Source: a bacterium (lineage in GTDB: Bacteria > SAR324 > XYD2-FULL-50-16). Taken from it: a DNA stretch of 64,000 nucleotides. Position 1 is the first letter of the stretch. Each line of letters starts with the position of its first letter. Shown in pieces: positions 16,448 to 24,557 of this stretch. The notes beneath the pieces are model-generated. The model was not told the origin of the DNA. It worked only from the letters and a program-made list of their open reading frames with translations, and did not search any database. The DNA lies in assembly GCA_018829445.1 (NCBI GenBank), contig JAHJTV010000086.1, forward strand, positions 1 to 64,000, written 5' to 3'. Both the position numbers and the translations under genes were made by a program.

Positions 16448-18124
16448 TCAGGATTCAACCATTCTAACCAACGCTTGTGAAATATTCAGGGAGTAATCCC
16501 CGATTCTCTCAAAATTTTTGATGATTTCCATGAACAGAATCTCCGGCGCAACCCGTCCGGTTTGGCTGATTCTCTGAACTGAGGTTTCTCTTAGGGTATT
16601 TCTCGTTTTGTCGTTTTCAGACTCGAATTCAATAGCCTTCTTAAGATCATCATCGGAAAGTCTGGCGTTCAGCAAATTTTCGATATTGAACTGCATAAAC
16701 TCTAAAACTTCGTCTGAAAAATCCCTTATTTCCTGATCGGCATTGGGATGAAGTTCCATCTTTTCATCGTACCTTTTTTGAGTGGACAGTATCAGCTGAA
16801 AACAGCAATCGGCAATACTTTCGATTTCATTGACAATACGCATCATTGCCATAACCTTAAAGGCGCTTTGTTCATCCAGAATTTCCTGGGACACCTTTGC
16901 CAGATACCGTGTCAGTTGGTCTTTCATTTTATCCGCCAGATCTTCCTGTTCCTTGACTTTGGCAACTGTATCTCCCATTTTTTTGTCCGGATGGAAGAAC
17001 ACATCGGTAAAAGTCTGAAACATGTTAAACGCCATTATGGCCATTTTAATGATCTCTTTTCTAGCCTCCAGAATAAACATCTCCGGAGTCTTCATCATTC
17101 CTGTTCTGATGTATTCCAGTTTATATTCCTCCTCTTTCTCCCCCGGTTTTCTCTTGACCAGCCTTTTGGATAGTTCAGCCAACTGTGGAATAAACGAAAT
17201 CAGGACAATAATGTTAATCAGATTAAAGAGCGTATGAAAAACGGAAATGTAAACGGTCAGATTTGTACCTGTCATGGTGCTACTACTGGTGATCAGGTTT
17301 AGTAATTTTGAAACAGGTAAATAAAGAATCAGTATCCAAGTCACTCCAATGGCATTGAACAAAAAGTGGGCTCTGGCAGCGCGTCTTGCATGGATGTTTG
17401 CCCCAACGGCAGCCAGGGTAGCGGTGATGGTTGTTCCTACGTTTCCTCCCATCATTATCGCTACTGCACTGGGGAAGTCGATCCATCCTTGAAAGGCCAT
17501 GGTTACGGTGATTGCGCCAACAGCACTGGATGACTGAATAATAGCTGCTAAAAAGGTTCCCAGGGCAATATAAATGACAAAAGAAGCAAACCCCATCCCG
17601 GAATACTGTGCAAAAAATCTCAGCAATTCAGGGTAATTTTTAATATCGGGAACCCCATCCTTCATAAAACTCAATCCTAAAAACAACAACCCAAAGCCGA
17701 TCAACATCTCCCCGATACTGTTCCATTTGCTGTTTTTTGAGAATATAAAAGGAATTCCGACAGCGATAATGGGCAATGACAATGAAGTGATATTAAATTT
17801 GAATCCCAGTAATGAAACGATCCAGATGGTAACGGTTGTTCCAAGATTTGCTCCCATTATAACGCCAATAGACTCTGTTAACGTAATGAGGCCAGCGTTA
17901 ACAAAACTTATAACCATTACTGTGGTTGCTGAGGAAGACTGGATGATTCCGGTTACGAAAAAGCCGGTCAAAACGCCTACGACTCGATTCTGAGTCATCA
18001 TATTCAATGTTTTACGCAGCCTTGTGCCAGCCAGTCGTTGAATAGACTCACTCAGAAGTTTCATTCCATAAAAAAAGATTCCCAAGCCGCCGACAACTTC
18101 AAAGATATGAGAAATCACATTCAT
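16448..18124 (-). CDS. Na+/phosphate cotransporter with C-terminal PhoU domain
   Basis: A 558-residue NptA/YjbB-type protein. The two inverted transport repeats each carry a QSSS motif (IIQSSSATTVMVISF near residue 60 and IIQSSSAVGAITVTM near 194). A cytoplasmic PhoU-like helical domain spans about residues 340-555, with its E/D-rich metal-binding helices. It is expected to move inorganic phosphate with sodium across the inner membrane. It is a single gene, convergent with the acyl-CoA synthetase. Confidence 0.88.
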   Translation of the reverse strand: MNVISHIFEVVGGLGIFFYGMKLLSESIQRLAGTRLRKTLNMMTQNRVVGVLTGFFVTGIIQSSSATTVMVISFVNAGLITLTESIGVIMGANLGTTVTIWIVSLLGFKFNITSLSLPIIAVGIPFIFSKNSKWNSIGEMLIGFGLLFLGLSFMKDGVPDIKNYPELLRFFAQYSGMGFASFVIYIALGTFLAAIIQSSSAVGAITVTMAFQGWIDFPSAVAIMMGGNVGTTITATLAAVGANIHARRAARAHFLFNAIGVTWILILYLPVSKLLNLITSSSTMTGTNLTVYISVFHTLFNLINIIVLISFIPQLAELSKRLVKRKPGEKEEEYKLEYIRTGMMKTPEMFILEARKEIIKMAIMAFNMFQTFTDVFFHPDKKMGDTVAKVKEQEDLADKMKDQLTRYLAKVSQEILDEQSAFKVMAMMRIVNEIESIADCCFQLILSTQKRYDEKMELHPNADQEIRDFSDEVLEFMQFNIENLLNARLSDDDLKKAIEFESENDKTRNTLRETSVQRISQTGRVAPEILFMEIIKNFERIGDYSLNISQALVRMVES

Positions 18125-18451
18125 CCTTTTCTCTTTTAAACATTTTAGTTTCTCAATTCATTCGGTAATCAGAAAGCACTTATTCTTTCATCTCCTCCTA
18201 GATTTTTTAAGGTTTTTGTCATCAAAATATTGTGGCATATGGGTTATTCGGGTTAATACTTTGGCATCTGAATTTTAAAATCGTGTATCGATTTGCTTGA
18301 TTTTATTGCTGGGATTAAACAGCCCATCAGCTGTGTGTGAACTTTGGGAACTGCTGATAATGAACATCGATTAAACGGTCGGTAGAACTCATACTAATAA
18401 TATCTTTTCAATTGACTTTCCACCCCATTACCAAGAAGTGCAATCGATAGA
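18125..18451. other. Intergenic region between divergent genes
   Basis: 327 bases between the divergent cotransporter and KamA-family genes. It must hold two promoters, but I cannot point to convincing boxes. No gene or RNA is seen. Confidence 0.5.
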
Positions 18452-19834
18452 ATGGAAACATACAATCAAACCACGGATAAGCTTAATCATACACAGAATC
18501 ATAGATTTTTCAGAGATGATGAGTTTTGGAGATCAATTCCGGGATGGCAATCAATTACATCAGACCAGTTTGGTGATTACAGGTGGCAACTGAAAAATTC
18601 AATTGCAAGCATCGATAAAATAAAAGAGCTCCTGAAGCATCGCATCAGTGATCAGATTCTCGAAGATTGTAAAAGGGCATTTGATCTCTTTCCCATTGAT
18701 CTCAGAATTACGCCTTACATCTTCTCCCTGATCGACTGGGACAATCCCATTGATGATCCATTACGTAGACAATTTCTTCCTCTTGCATCACAATTCCAAA
18801 AAAATCATCCCTTTGTCTTGAAAGACTCGCTGTTTGAAGAAGCAGATTCTCCAATAAACCATCTCGTTCATCGATACCCGGATAAGGTATTATTTTTAGC
18901 TCTTGGAAAATGTCCCCTCTACTGCTCCTATTGTACCAGAAGCCGGTTGATCGGTGGATCGTCAAGGAACGGGCGAAAACAATCCATTTCTCCGGGCCTA
19001 TCCGACTTCGAAACAATGTTTGACTATATTCGCTCCCACAATCAGATTGAAGATGTGGTGATTTCAGGCGGCGACGTTTCCCTGTTGAGTTCCGATCTTA
19101 TCCGATTGATCGGTAAGACTTTATTGGATATAGACCATATTCGCAGGATCCGTTATGCAACCAAATCTCTGGCTGTTTTGCCAATGAAGATATTGAGCGA
19201 TGACGACTGGTTTCGCGCCCTGATAGAAATGAATGAAATGGGTCGTAAACGTGATAAGCAGGTCTGTATCCACACCCATTTTTCCAGCCCCTGCGAAATC
19301 TCGGAGTGGTCACCCCAGGCTGCTGAAAGGTTTTTCCGGGAAGGGATGATCGTCCGTAATCAGACTGTTTTTCAACAGGGTGTTAATACCAGGATCGATG
19401 TTATGGGACTGCTCATCAAACAACTCGGTTACATGAATGTGCAACCCTACTACGTTTTTTTGCTTGATATGGTACCGGGGATAGAACACCTGCGAACAAC
19501 CCTGAGAGATGCCGCTGAAATGGAAAAATCGATGCGTGGTTTGACTTCCGGATTCAACATCCCGGATTTTGCCTGTGACTTACCGACAGGTGGGGGAAAA
19601 CAGCATGTTTCCTCATATGATTATTACAACGAAGAAACAGGAATCAGCGTTTGGAGATCACCCGCTGTAAAACCGGGCAAGGCATTTTTCTATTTTGATC
19701 CTGTTCATCGACTTTCGTTTGACGCTCAACAAAGATGGAAAGACGATAAACAAAGGATACTAATGCTTCGGGAAGCTTTGTCGCATGGGTCTCCAGACCT
19801 TAATCCCGATCCCCTTTATGGAGTTTTAGTTTAG
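18452..19834 (+). CDS. KamA-family radical SAM protein (lysine 2,3-aminomutase-like)
   Basis: A 460-residue protein. The radical-SAM cysteines are C154, C158 and C161 in CPLYCSYCTR (CxxxCxxC). SAM-binding region ISGGDVSLL and the PLP-lysine motif DLPTGGGKQH near residue 375 are both typical of lysine 2,3-aminomutases. It may make beta-lysine or act on a related substrate such as glutamate. The tail is divergent (SHGSPDLNPDPLYGVLV), so the substrate is uncertain. No partner gene is adjacent. It is convergent with the ATPase gene at 19872. Confidence 0.8.
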   Translation: METYNQTTDKLNHTQNHRFFRDDEFWRSIPGWQSITSDQFGDYRWQLKNSIASIDKIKELLKHRISDQILEDCKRAFDLFPIDLRITPYIFSLIDWDNPIDDPLRRQFLPLASQFQKNHPFVLKDSLFEEADSPINHLVHRYPDKVLFLALGKCPLYCSYCTRSRLIGGSSRNGRKQSISPGLSDFETMFDYIRSHNQIEDVVISGGDVSLLSSDLIRLIGKTLLDIDHIRRIRYATKSLAVLPMKILSDDDWFRALIEMNEMGRKRDKQVCIHTHFSSPCEISEWSPQAAERFFREGMIVRNQTVFQQGVNTRIDVMGLLIKQLGYMNVQPYYVFLLDMVPGIEHLRTTLRDAAEMEKSMRGLTSGFNIPDFACDLPTGGGKQHVSSYDYYNEETGISVWRSPAVKPGKAFFYFDPVHRLSFDAQQRWKDDKQRILMLREALSHGSPDLNPDPLYGVLV

Positions 19835-19871
19835 CCCCCGTCTGAGCAGTCTCAAATTCTCTTTGGAAATA

Positions 19872-21500
19872 TCAAAACAAGTCTGATCCTTGCCAAATAG
19901 TGACATTGTTTTTTATCGCATATCTGGTTGCTTGTTCAGTATATCCGTTTTTTGAAATATAGACGTAGGTGTTTGCATTTATCTTTTGAATAAATTTTTC
20001 GATCTCGTTTCTCCCTACTCGTTTGTTTTTCCATTTTAGCTCAAAAGCCCATGAGGCGGTATTGATTGCAAAGAGGTCTATCTCATTCCCTTCAGGCGTT
20101 ATGTAATTTTTGATGATTTTATTAAAACGTGGTAGTTTAACTCCACAAATATTTTTTCCTTTATTTTCATTGATGAAATAGTAGAGTTCAAATTCTTTGG
20201 CTCTTCCATGTTCACTTGATTTTGCCATATATCGTTCCTGTAGATCACTGATATAATTATTTATGACATTTTTATCAAATGAAATCTTTGGATCCTTTCC
20301 CAGACTGGTTTTTGCAAGCCAGAACCTTAATATTGAATCTCTGAAGTGATATTTATTATCCTTTCTAACAACTAAATCCGATTTTAATAAGGATTTTAGC
20401 AGATTTGATACTTGCCCGGAAGGTTTGTTCAGCTTTTTGGATATCTCTGATAGTGTCAGCCCCTCTTCATCTGCCAAAACAAGAAGAGGTTGTTTCAACG
20501 AGCCTTTTCGTTCAACTTTTTCCAAGGAATGGTTGAAAATGTACTCAAAAAGAATATTCAGCTTGCCTTCATGAGAAAGGGTCTCCTTTATAAATGCATA
20601 TTCAATTAAATCTGCATTTATCTTGAAGTCACAGTATTTTGATTCAAAAAAAGCTCTTTCGCAAATGGCTACTGTGTAAAACGGATGGCCTGATGAGAGT
20701 TGAAACAGTTTGGAATAAGAATTGTCTTCGACTTCAATAAAATCATATTCCCACAAATGACGAGCAAGCAATGTGGTATCCTCTTTACTAAATAAACTAA
20801 GCGTTAATAAACTGAATTGATTAAAAAACGGTTTATTTGGATCCATGAACAACTCTTCCATAAAAGAAACCAATGATCCGGTAACAACATATTTTGATTC
20901 CGTTTGTTTTTCAACTGTAACTCTCATTAGCGCGAAGGGATCGATCTTATAATGTTTCAGGTTGTCAAGCTCTTGTATTTCATCAATAAAAAACAGAATA
21001 TTGATTCCAAATGTTTCAGCCACCCTTTCAGGAAGTTTAAACATCAAACGTAATGATTCCTCAAATTCACTCTTGTTTAATAAATTGATCACTTTGATGA
21101 CATAGTCGTAGAGTGTTTCGCTTAGACGTCCGGCAATGACAGGCAAATCCTCTTCAATGGTTTGTTTGAGGGGAAGGTTGATCTTTTGCAAAATGCAGGT
21201 TTCTTCAAGCAGAACACTAATAAAATCGAGACAGAAACGTTTGGGCGATGATATTGAACTCTGAATATTCAGATATGGTATTATTAGCTTATTGGATCTA
21301 TTTCTTCTTTTAAACTCCAGCAAAAGATCAGTTTTACCGATTCTTCTTAAGCCCAATATTGCCCCATTGATTCCCTTTTTTCTCTGAAGAGCCAATGACA
21401 ACTGTTTTAACCACATCAGTTCTTTTTTTCGATTAATAAACATAGTATCAAGTATGATCTTATTTGTTTCCGGCAAATTGCAGTTACATATAGCATTCAA
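19872..21500 (-). CDS. Archaeal-type AAA ATPase with DUF234-like C-terminal domain
   Basis: A 542-residue protein. P-loop GLRRIGKT is at residues 50-57, Walker B is ILFFIDEIQEL, a winged-helix segment LTLSEISKKLNKPSGQVSNLL is near 360, and a C-terminal nuclease-like DUF234 region follows (GNEIDLFAINTASWAFELKW, a D...ExK-type pattern). This family is scattered among archaea and bacteria and has no settled function; it is often in mobile neighbourhoods. The start may instead be the ATG 19 codons in (21443). Its AT-rich codon use and solitary position suggest transfer. A perfect hairpin lies just upstream. Confidence 0.75.
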   Translation of the reverse strand: MNAICNCNLPETNKIILDTMFINRKKELMWLKQLSLALQRKKGINGAILGLRRIGKTDLLLEFKRRNRSNKLIIPYLNIQSSISSPKRFCLDFISVLLEETCILQKINLPLKQTIEEDLPVIAGRLSETLYDYVIKVINLLNKSEFEESLRLMFKLPERVAETFGINILFFIDEIQELDNLKHYKIDPFALMRVTVEKQTESKYVVTGSLVSFMEELFMDPNKPFFNQFSLLTLSLFSKEDTTLLARHLWEYDFIEVEDNSYSKLFQLSSGHPFYTVAICERAFFESKYCDFKINADLIEYAFIKETLSHEGKLNILFEYIFNHSLEKVERKGSLKQPLLVLADEEGLTLSEISKKLNKPSGQVSNLLKSLLKSDLVVRKDNKYHFRDSILRFWLAKTSLGKDPKISFDKNVINNYISDLQERYMAKSSEHGRAKEFELYYFINENKGKNICGVKLPRFNKIIKNYITPEGNEIDLFAINTASWAFELKWKNKRVGRNEIEKFIQKINANTYVYISKNGYTEQATRYAIKNNVTIWQGSDLF

Positions 21501-21558
21501 TTCATGTTAATTCAAAATCAAAATTGGCATTTAGCCAAATTGCTATACAATGTTTAAA

Positions 21559-21605
21559 GAATACAGCAATAATGCATACAGTTATTATGCATTATTGCTG
21601 TATTC
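21559..21605. repeat. Perfect 20-bp hairpin
   Basis: GAATACAGCAATAATGCATA (21559-21578) and its exact reverse complement (21586-21605) are separated by 7 bases. It lies between the divergent ATPase gene (minus) and the pterin dehydratase remnant (plus). It has no T-run that would make it a simple terminator and is far too perfect for chance. It could be a relic of a small mobile element or a regulatory hairpin. Confidence 0.8.
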
Positions 21606-21692
21606 CTTTATTTGGAATATTATGTCTTCATTTAATTTAAGTCAACCCACAATTTGATCTGACACATCTAGAGGTACATAACGGAGTGAGCA

Positions 21693-21911
21693 ATGGAAAA
21701 ACTGTCGATGAAAGAATGCATCCCCTGCAAAGGTGGGATTCCGCCACTAAAAGGTGAAGAGTTAAAACGATTCCAATCTCAGTTGGATGACACCTGGAAA
21801 GTGATCGATGAACATCGCCTGGAAAATGAACTGTTATTTAAGAACTTTAAGGATGCTCTCTCTTATTTGAAACAAAAGTGCTGCAGATTCGACTCTTCAA
21901 TAAGAAGTTGA
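21693..21911 (+). pseudogene. Truncated pterin-4a-carbinolamine dehydratase
   Basis: The 72-residue product begins like PhhB/DCoH proteins: CIPCKGGIPPLKGEEL, then the W-x-V-type strand and LLFKNFKDALSYL. It breaks off before the catalytic HHPD region, ending KCCRFDSSIRS. The family is normally 95-115 residues and needs those histidines to dehydrate 4a-hydroxytetrahydrobiopterin. I therefore call it inactive. GGAGTGAG precedes the ATG. No continuation is seen in other frames downstream. Confidence 0.7.
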
Positions 21912-21929
21912 TGCCGCTATAAATCATCT

Positions 21930-21966
21930 TAACGCAATTACGCAAGCCTGACCCCGCACCCTAAAC
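21930..21966 (+). repeat. Half attC-like sequence after the truncated gene
   Basis: TAACGCAATTACGCAAGCC followed by TGACCCCGCACC resembles the left half of the element at 779 (TAACG, spacer, CAAGCC.ACCCCG). No right arm is visible. It lies 19 bases after the stop of the truncated dehydratase gene, the position expected for a cassette site. Weak evidence on its own. Confidence 0.3.
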
Positions 21967-22065
21967 AAATCACTGTCCTAAACCTTTGTTCAATATGGAA
22001 GACCCCGCTTCAATGCTGTATATGAGAAAGGTATTTAAATCAACTTTCTTGGAAGCATTTAAAAT

Positions 22066-22200
22066 TTATATACCTACCAGCTTTCCAGTTTTTGTAAGAT
22101 CTAAATGAAATCCCTCTTGGATTTCAGTAACACCTTCTGGAGATTCATCACTTATTTTGAGATATCACGCATCAACAACTTCATCATAGTAAATTTTCAT
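22066..22200 (-). pseudogene. DUF2283 family protein with internal stop
   Basis: Read on the minus strand from ATG at 22200 (AAAGGA 6 bases upstream): MKIYYDEVVDA, a TGA stop at codon 12, then YLKISDESPEGVTEIQEG, FHLDLTKTGKLVGI and a stop. This matches the short DUF2283 family (MKI.YD.eaDalYi.lsd...) apart from the nonsense codon and an early end. Its ATG overlaps the stop of a DUF4258-like tail (ATGA), the usual pairing of such toxin-antitoxin-like modules. Decayed. Confidence 0.65.
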
Positions 22201-22295
22201 TTTGATCCTTTCTTCAATGGATAAGCTGATATTAAAAATCGAGCCTCCAGCTTCTCAATCGTTGTTTTAATAAATATGATTTCATAAAAAAATAC
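22197..22295 (-). pseudogene. Tail of a DUF4258-like protein
   Basis: On the minus strand 32 codons are open, ending IEKLEARFLISAYPLKKGSK and TGA. The ISAYPLKKG ending is typical of the C-terminal strand of DUF4258/BrnT-like toxin-fold proteins. The 5' part is missing: an in-frame stop lies directly upstream. Its TGA overlaps the ATG of the DUF2283 remnant. Confidence 0.45.
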
Positions 22296-22339
22296 TCACT
22301 AAGTTTGTACAATTAGTACACAACGTCCCCTTTTTTATC

Positions 22340-22837
22340 TCAGCTAATCTGTAGCTTGACTCTCTCTTTAAACTCGTCGGAGATTGATATGTTTTCCTGC
22401 AATTCCTTATATTCCTTCCTGGTCTGTTCATCGGCTTCTTTGTGGTGGGCCAGCAGGGCATATTTATAATAACGGTATTCGGTTCTGCTCAACTCTCCCA
22501 GATCGGAATTGATGCAATCCTCCATCACCTTTTTTTTCTCACTGAACCAATCCCGACTTCTGTTTATGGAGATTTCAAGTCTGCACTGGCAATGTTCATT
22601 GTGGGGTAAATCAGGGGGTGTTTTCTCCTTAAAATCTTCACCATAAATTTTCCCCTCATCCAACAGGCAGACAAGCGGGGTTTCGACCGAGATTGGTGTT
22701 ACCAATTTCTGACCGGTGAATGAGATCTGTTTGCCATAAACAATCACAGGCCCCTTTCTCTTTCTACGGGCCATAAAGGTAACGATAAGAATGGCGACGA
22801 TCAGAAACGCTAAAAACTCCAGTGAAAGAACTTGCAT
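22340..22837 (-). CDS. Membrane-anchored protein of unknown function
   Basis: 165 residues. One N-terminal membrane helix (LEFLAFLIVAILIVTFMA, then ARRKRK as positive stop) is followed by a soluble domain. It contains CLLDEGKIYG and PHNEHCQCRLE, which loosely recall the DGK..PP.H..CRC motif of phage head-morphogenesis proteins. The C-terminal half is charged helix. It starts 4 bases after recN and is surely co-transcribed with it and the sigma-54 activator. I do not recognise the family. Confidence 0.6.
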   Translation of the reverse strand: MQVLSLEFLAFLIVAILIVTFMARRKRKGPVIVYGKQISFTGQKLVTPISVETPLVCLLDEGKIYGEDFKEKTPPDLPHNEHCQCRLEISINRSRDWFSEKKKVMEDCINSDLGELSRTEYRYYKYALLAHHKEADEQTRKEYKELQENISISDEFKERVKLQIS

Positions 22838-22841
22838 CAGT

Positions 22842-24521
22842 TTAATTTGAAGGGGTTAACATCTCTCGGGCTGCAGAGCGGGTTTTGTCGGAAATGGCAT
22901 TTCCTCCCAGGAACTGGGCAATCTCCTCGATTCGCTCATCGGCATTTAGTTTGGTTATTAACGTCTTGCTGCTTTCGTTTTCGATTACTTTTTTCACCTT
23001 AAAATGATCTTTCGCTTTTGATGCAATTTGAGGTGAATGAGTGATGCAGATGATCTGCCGCGAATGGCCCAGGTTTTCCAGTTTATACCCGACGGTTTCT
23101 GCGACTCTGCCGCTGATCCCCGCATCCACTTCATCAAAAATCATCGAACCGTGGGAGATGTCTTCATTTAACGAGGTTTTGATGGCCAGCATTATTCTGG
23201 AAAGCTCTCCACCCGAGGCGATCTTGGTAAGCGGTCGTAACGGATTGCCTGGATTTGTGGCGATCAAGAACTCAACCTGTTCCAAACCTTTGGATGAAAA
23301 AGCCAGACCTGTGTTTTCGTTTTTGGGATACGCTTCCATCCTGATCTCAAAGACACTCCTTTCCATTCCCAATTCCTGAAGGTTTTTTGAAATAATCTCC
23401 TCAAACCTCTGTTTTGCCTCCCTTCTGGCCTTTGAAAGGATTTCCGCTTCCTTTTTGAGACTCTCCACCAATTTTTTAATTTTACCTTCCAGCTCTCCAC
23501 AACTGATTTCCTGGTTTTGCAACTGTTCCAATTCCTGTTCCTTTACTTTTTGATATTCAAGAATATCGTCCATGGTTTGACCATATTTTCGCTTCAAAAC
23601 ATCCAGCTCGGAAAGACGTTTATTGACATCTTCCAATCTCTGGGGATTGATATCGAGCCTGGAAACATAGGCAGCAATTTCCCCGGCAGCTTCCTCAAGC
23701 GAAATCAAGCTTGACTCGATCTCCTTGAATATCGGCTCCAGTTTTGAATCCAATCTGGTTGCACCTTCCAACGCAGCCAGGCTTGATGATATGGTTGACA
23801 GGGCCGAGGGTTCATTCGATTTCCAGTCAGCGATGGGTGCCAGGGCAGAGATTAGCTGCTCACTATTGGAAAGAATTCTGATCTCTTCGTTTAATGACAG
23901 TTCCTCCTCAATCGTGAATCCGGCTGAATCTATTTCATGAATCTGAAACCGAAGAAAATCGATCTCCTTGTTGCGATCGGAAGCATTCTGCTGCAGCTGT
24001 TGTTTTTCCGTGATCAACTGCTGCACCATCCTGTATTGACCGCTGAATGCCAGAACCTTCTCATTTAAACCGGCAAAGGCATCAAGATAATTGATATGGG
24101 TTGCAGGAGATAGAAGTGATTGTTGTGAATGCTGACCGTGCAGATCTGCCAGATAATTTCCAAAAAGGGCCAACTTGGAAAGATTGGAGGAATAATCGTT
24201 CAAAAATATAGTGTTTTTCCCCGATTGATGGACTTTTCTGCGAATCACCAGTTCCTCCTCGTGATCAATATCCATCTCCTCCAATAGCTCTTTGATCGGT
24301 TGAATGCTTTCAATGGAAAACACAGCCTCTATCGAAAGAAATGTTTCACCGGCGCGGATCAGGTCTTTTGGGCATTTTTCTCCCAGAATAAGACGCAGTG
24401 CCTTAATCATAACTGATTTTCCCGCTCCGGTTTCCCCGGTCAAAGCTGTAAAACCCGGTCCAAATTCGATGATCTGTTTTTCGATGGTAGCCAGGTTTTG
24501 GATAAATAACCGTGTCAGCAT
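22842..24521 (-). CDS. recN: DNA repair protein RecN
   Basis: A 559-residue SMC-like ATPase. Walker A GETGAGKS is at residues 29-36, a long central coiled coil spans about 150-370, the ABC signature is ASGGELSRIMLAIK, Walker B is MIFDEVDAGISG, and the H-loop is CITHSPQIA. RecN holds broken DNA ends together during double-strand break repair. It is downstream of a sigma-54-type activator gene by 36 bases on the same strand. I see no LexA box, so control may come from the shared operon promoter. Confidence 0.95.
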   Translation of the reverse strand: MLTRLFIQNLATIEKQIIEFGPGFTALTGETGAGKSVMIKALRLILGEKCPKDLIRAGETFLSIEAVFSIESIQPIKELLEEMDIDHEEELVIRRKVHQSGKNTIFLNDYSSNLSKLALFGNYLADLHGQHSQQSLLSPATHINYLDAFAGLNEKVLAFSGQYRMVQQLITEKQQLQQNASDRNKEIDFLRFQIHEIDSAGFTIEEELSLNEEIRILSNSEQLISALAPIADWKSNEPSALSTISSSLAALEGATRLDSKLEPIFKEIESSLISLEEAAGEIAAYVSRLDINPQRLEDVNKRLSELDVLKRKYGQTMDDILEYQKVKEQELEQLQNQEISCGELEGKIKKLVESLKKEAEILSKARREAKQRFEEIISKNLQELGMERSVFEIRMEAYPKNENTGLAFSSKGLEQVEFLIATNPGNPLRPLTKIASGGELSRIMLAIKTSLNEDISHGSMIFDEVDAGISGRVAETVGYKLENLGHSRQIICITHSPQIASKAKDHFKVKKVIENESSKTLITKLNADERIEEIAQFLGGNAISDKTRSAAREMLTPSN

Positions 24522-24557
24522 GTTTTCTTTATTGAAGAATGTTTCGTTAGATCAGTA

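Noticed and set aside
22066..22200. In-frame TGA in the DUF2283 gene as a selenocysteine codon, given selB in the window
   Set aside because: The family has no Cys or Sec at this position, the protein also ends early, and I see no SECIS-type hairpin right after the TGA. Plain nonsense mutation is simpler.
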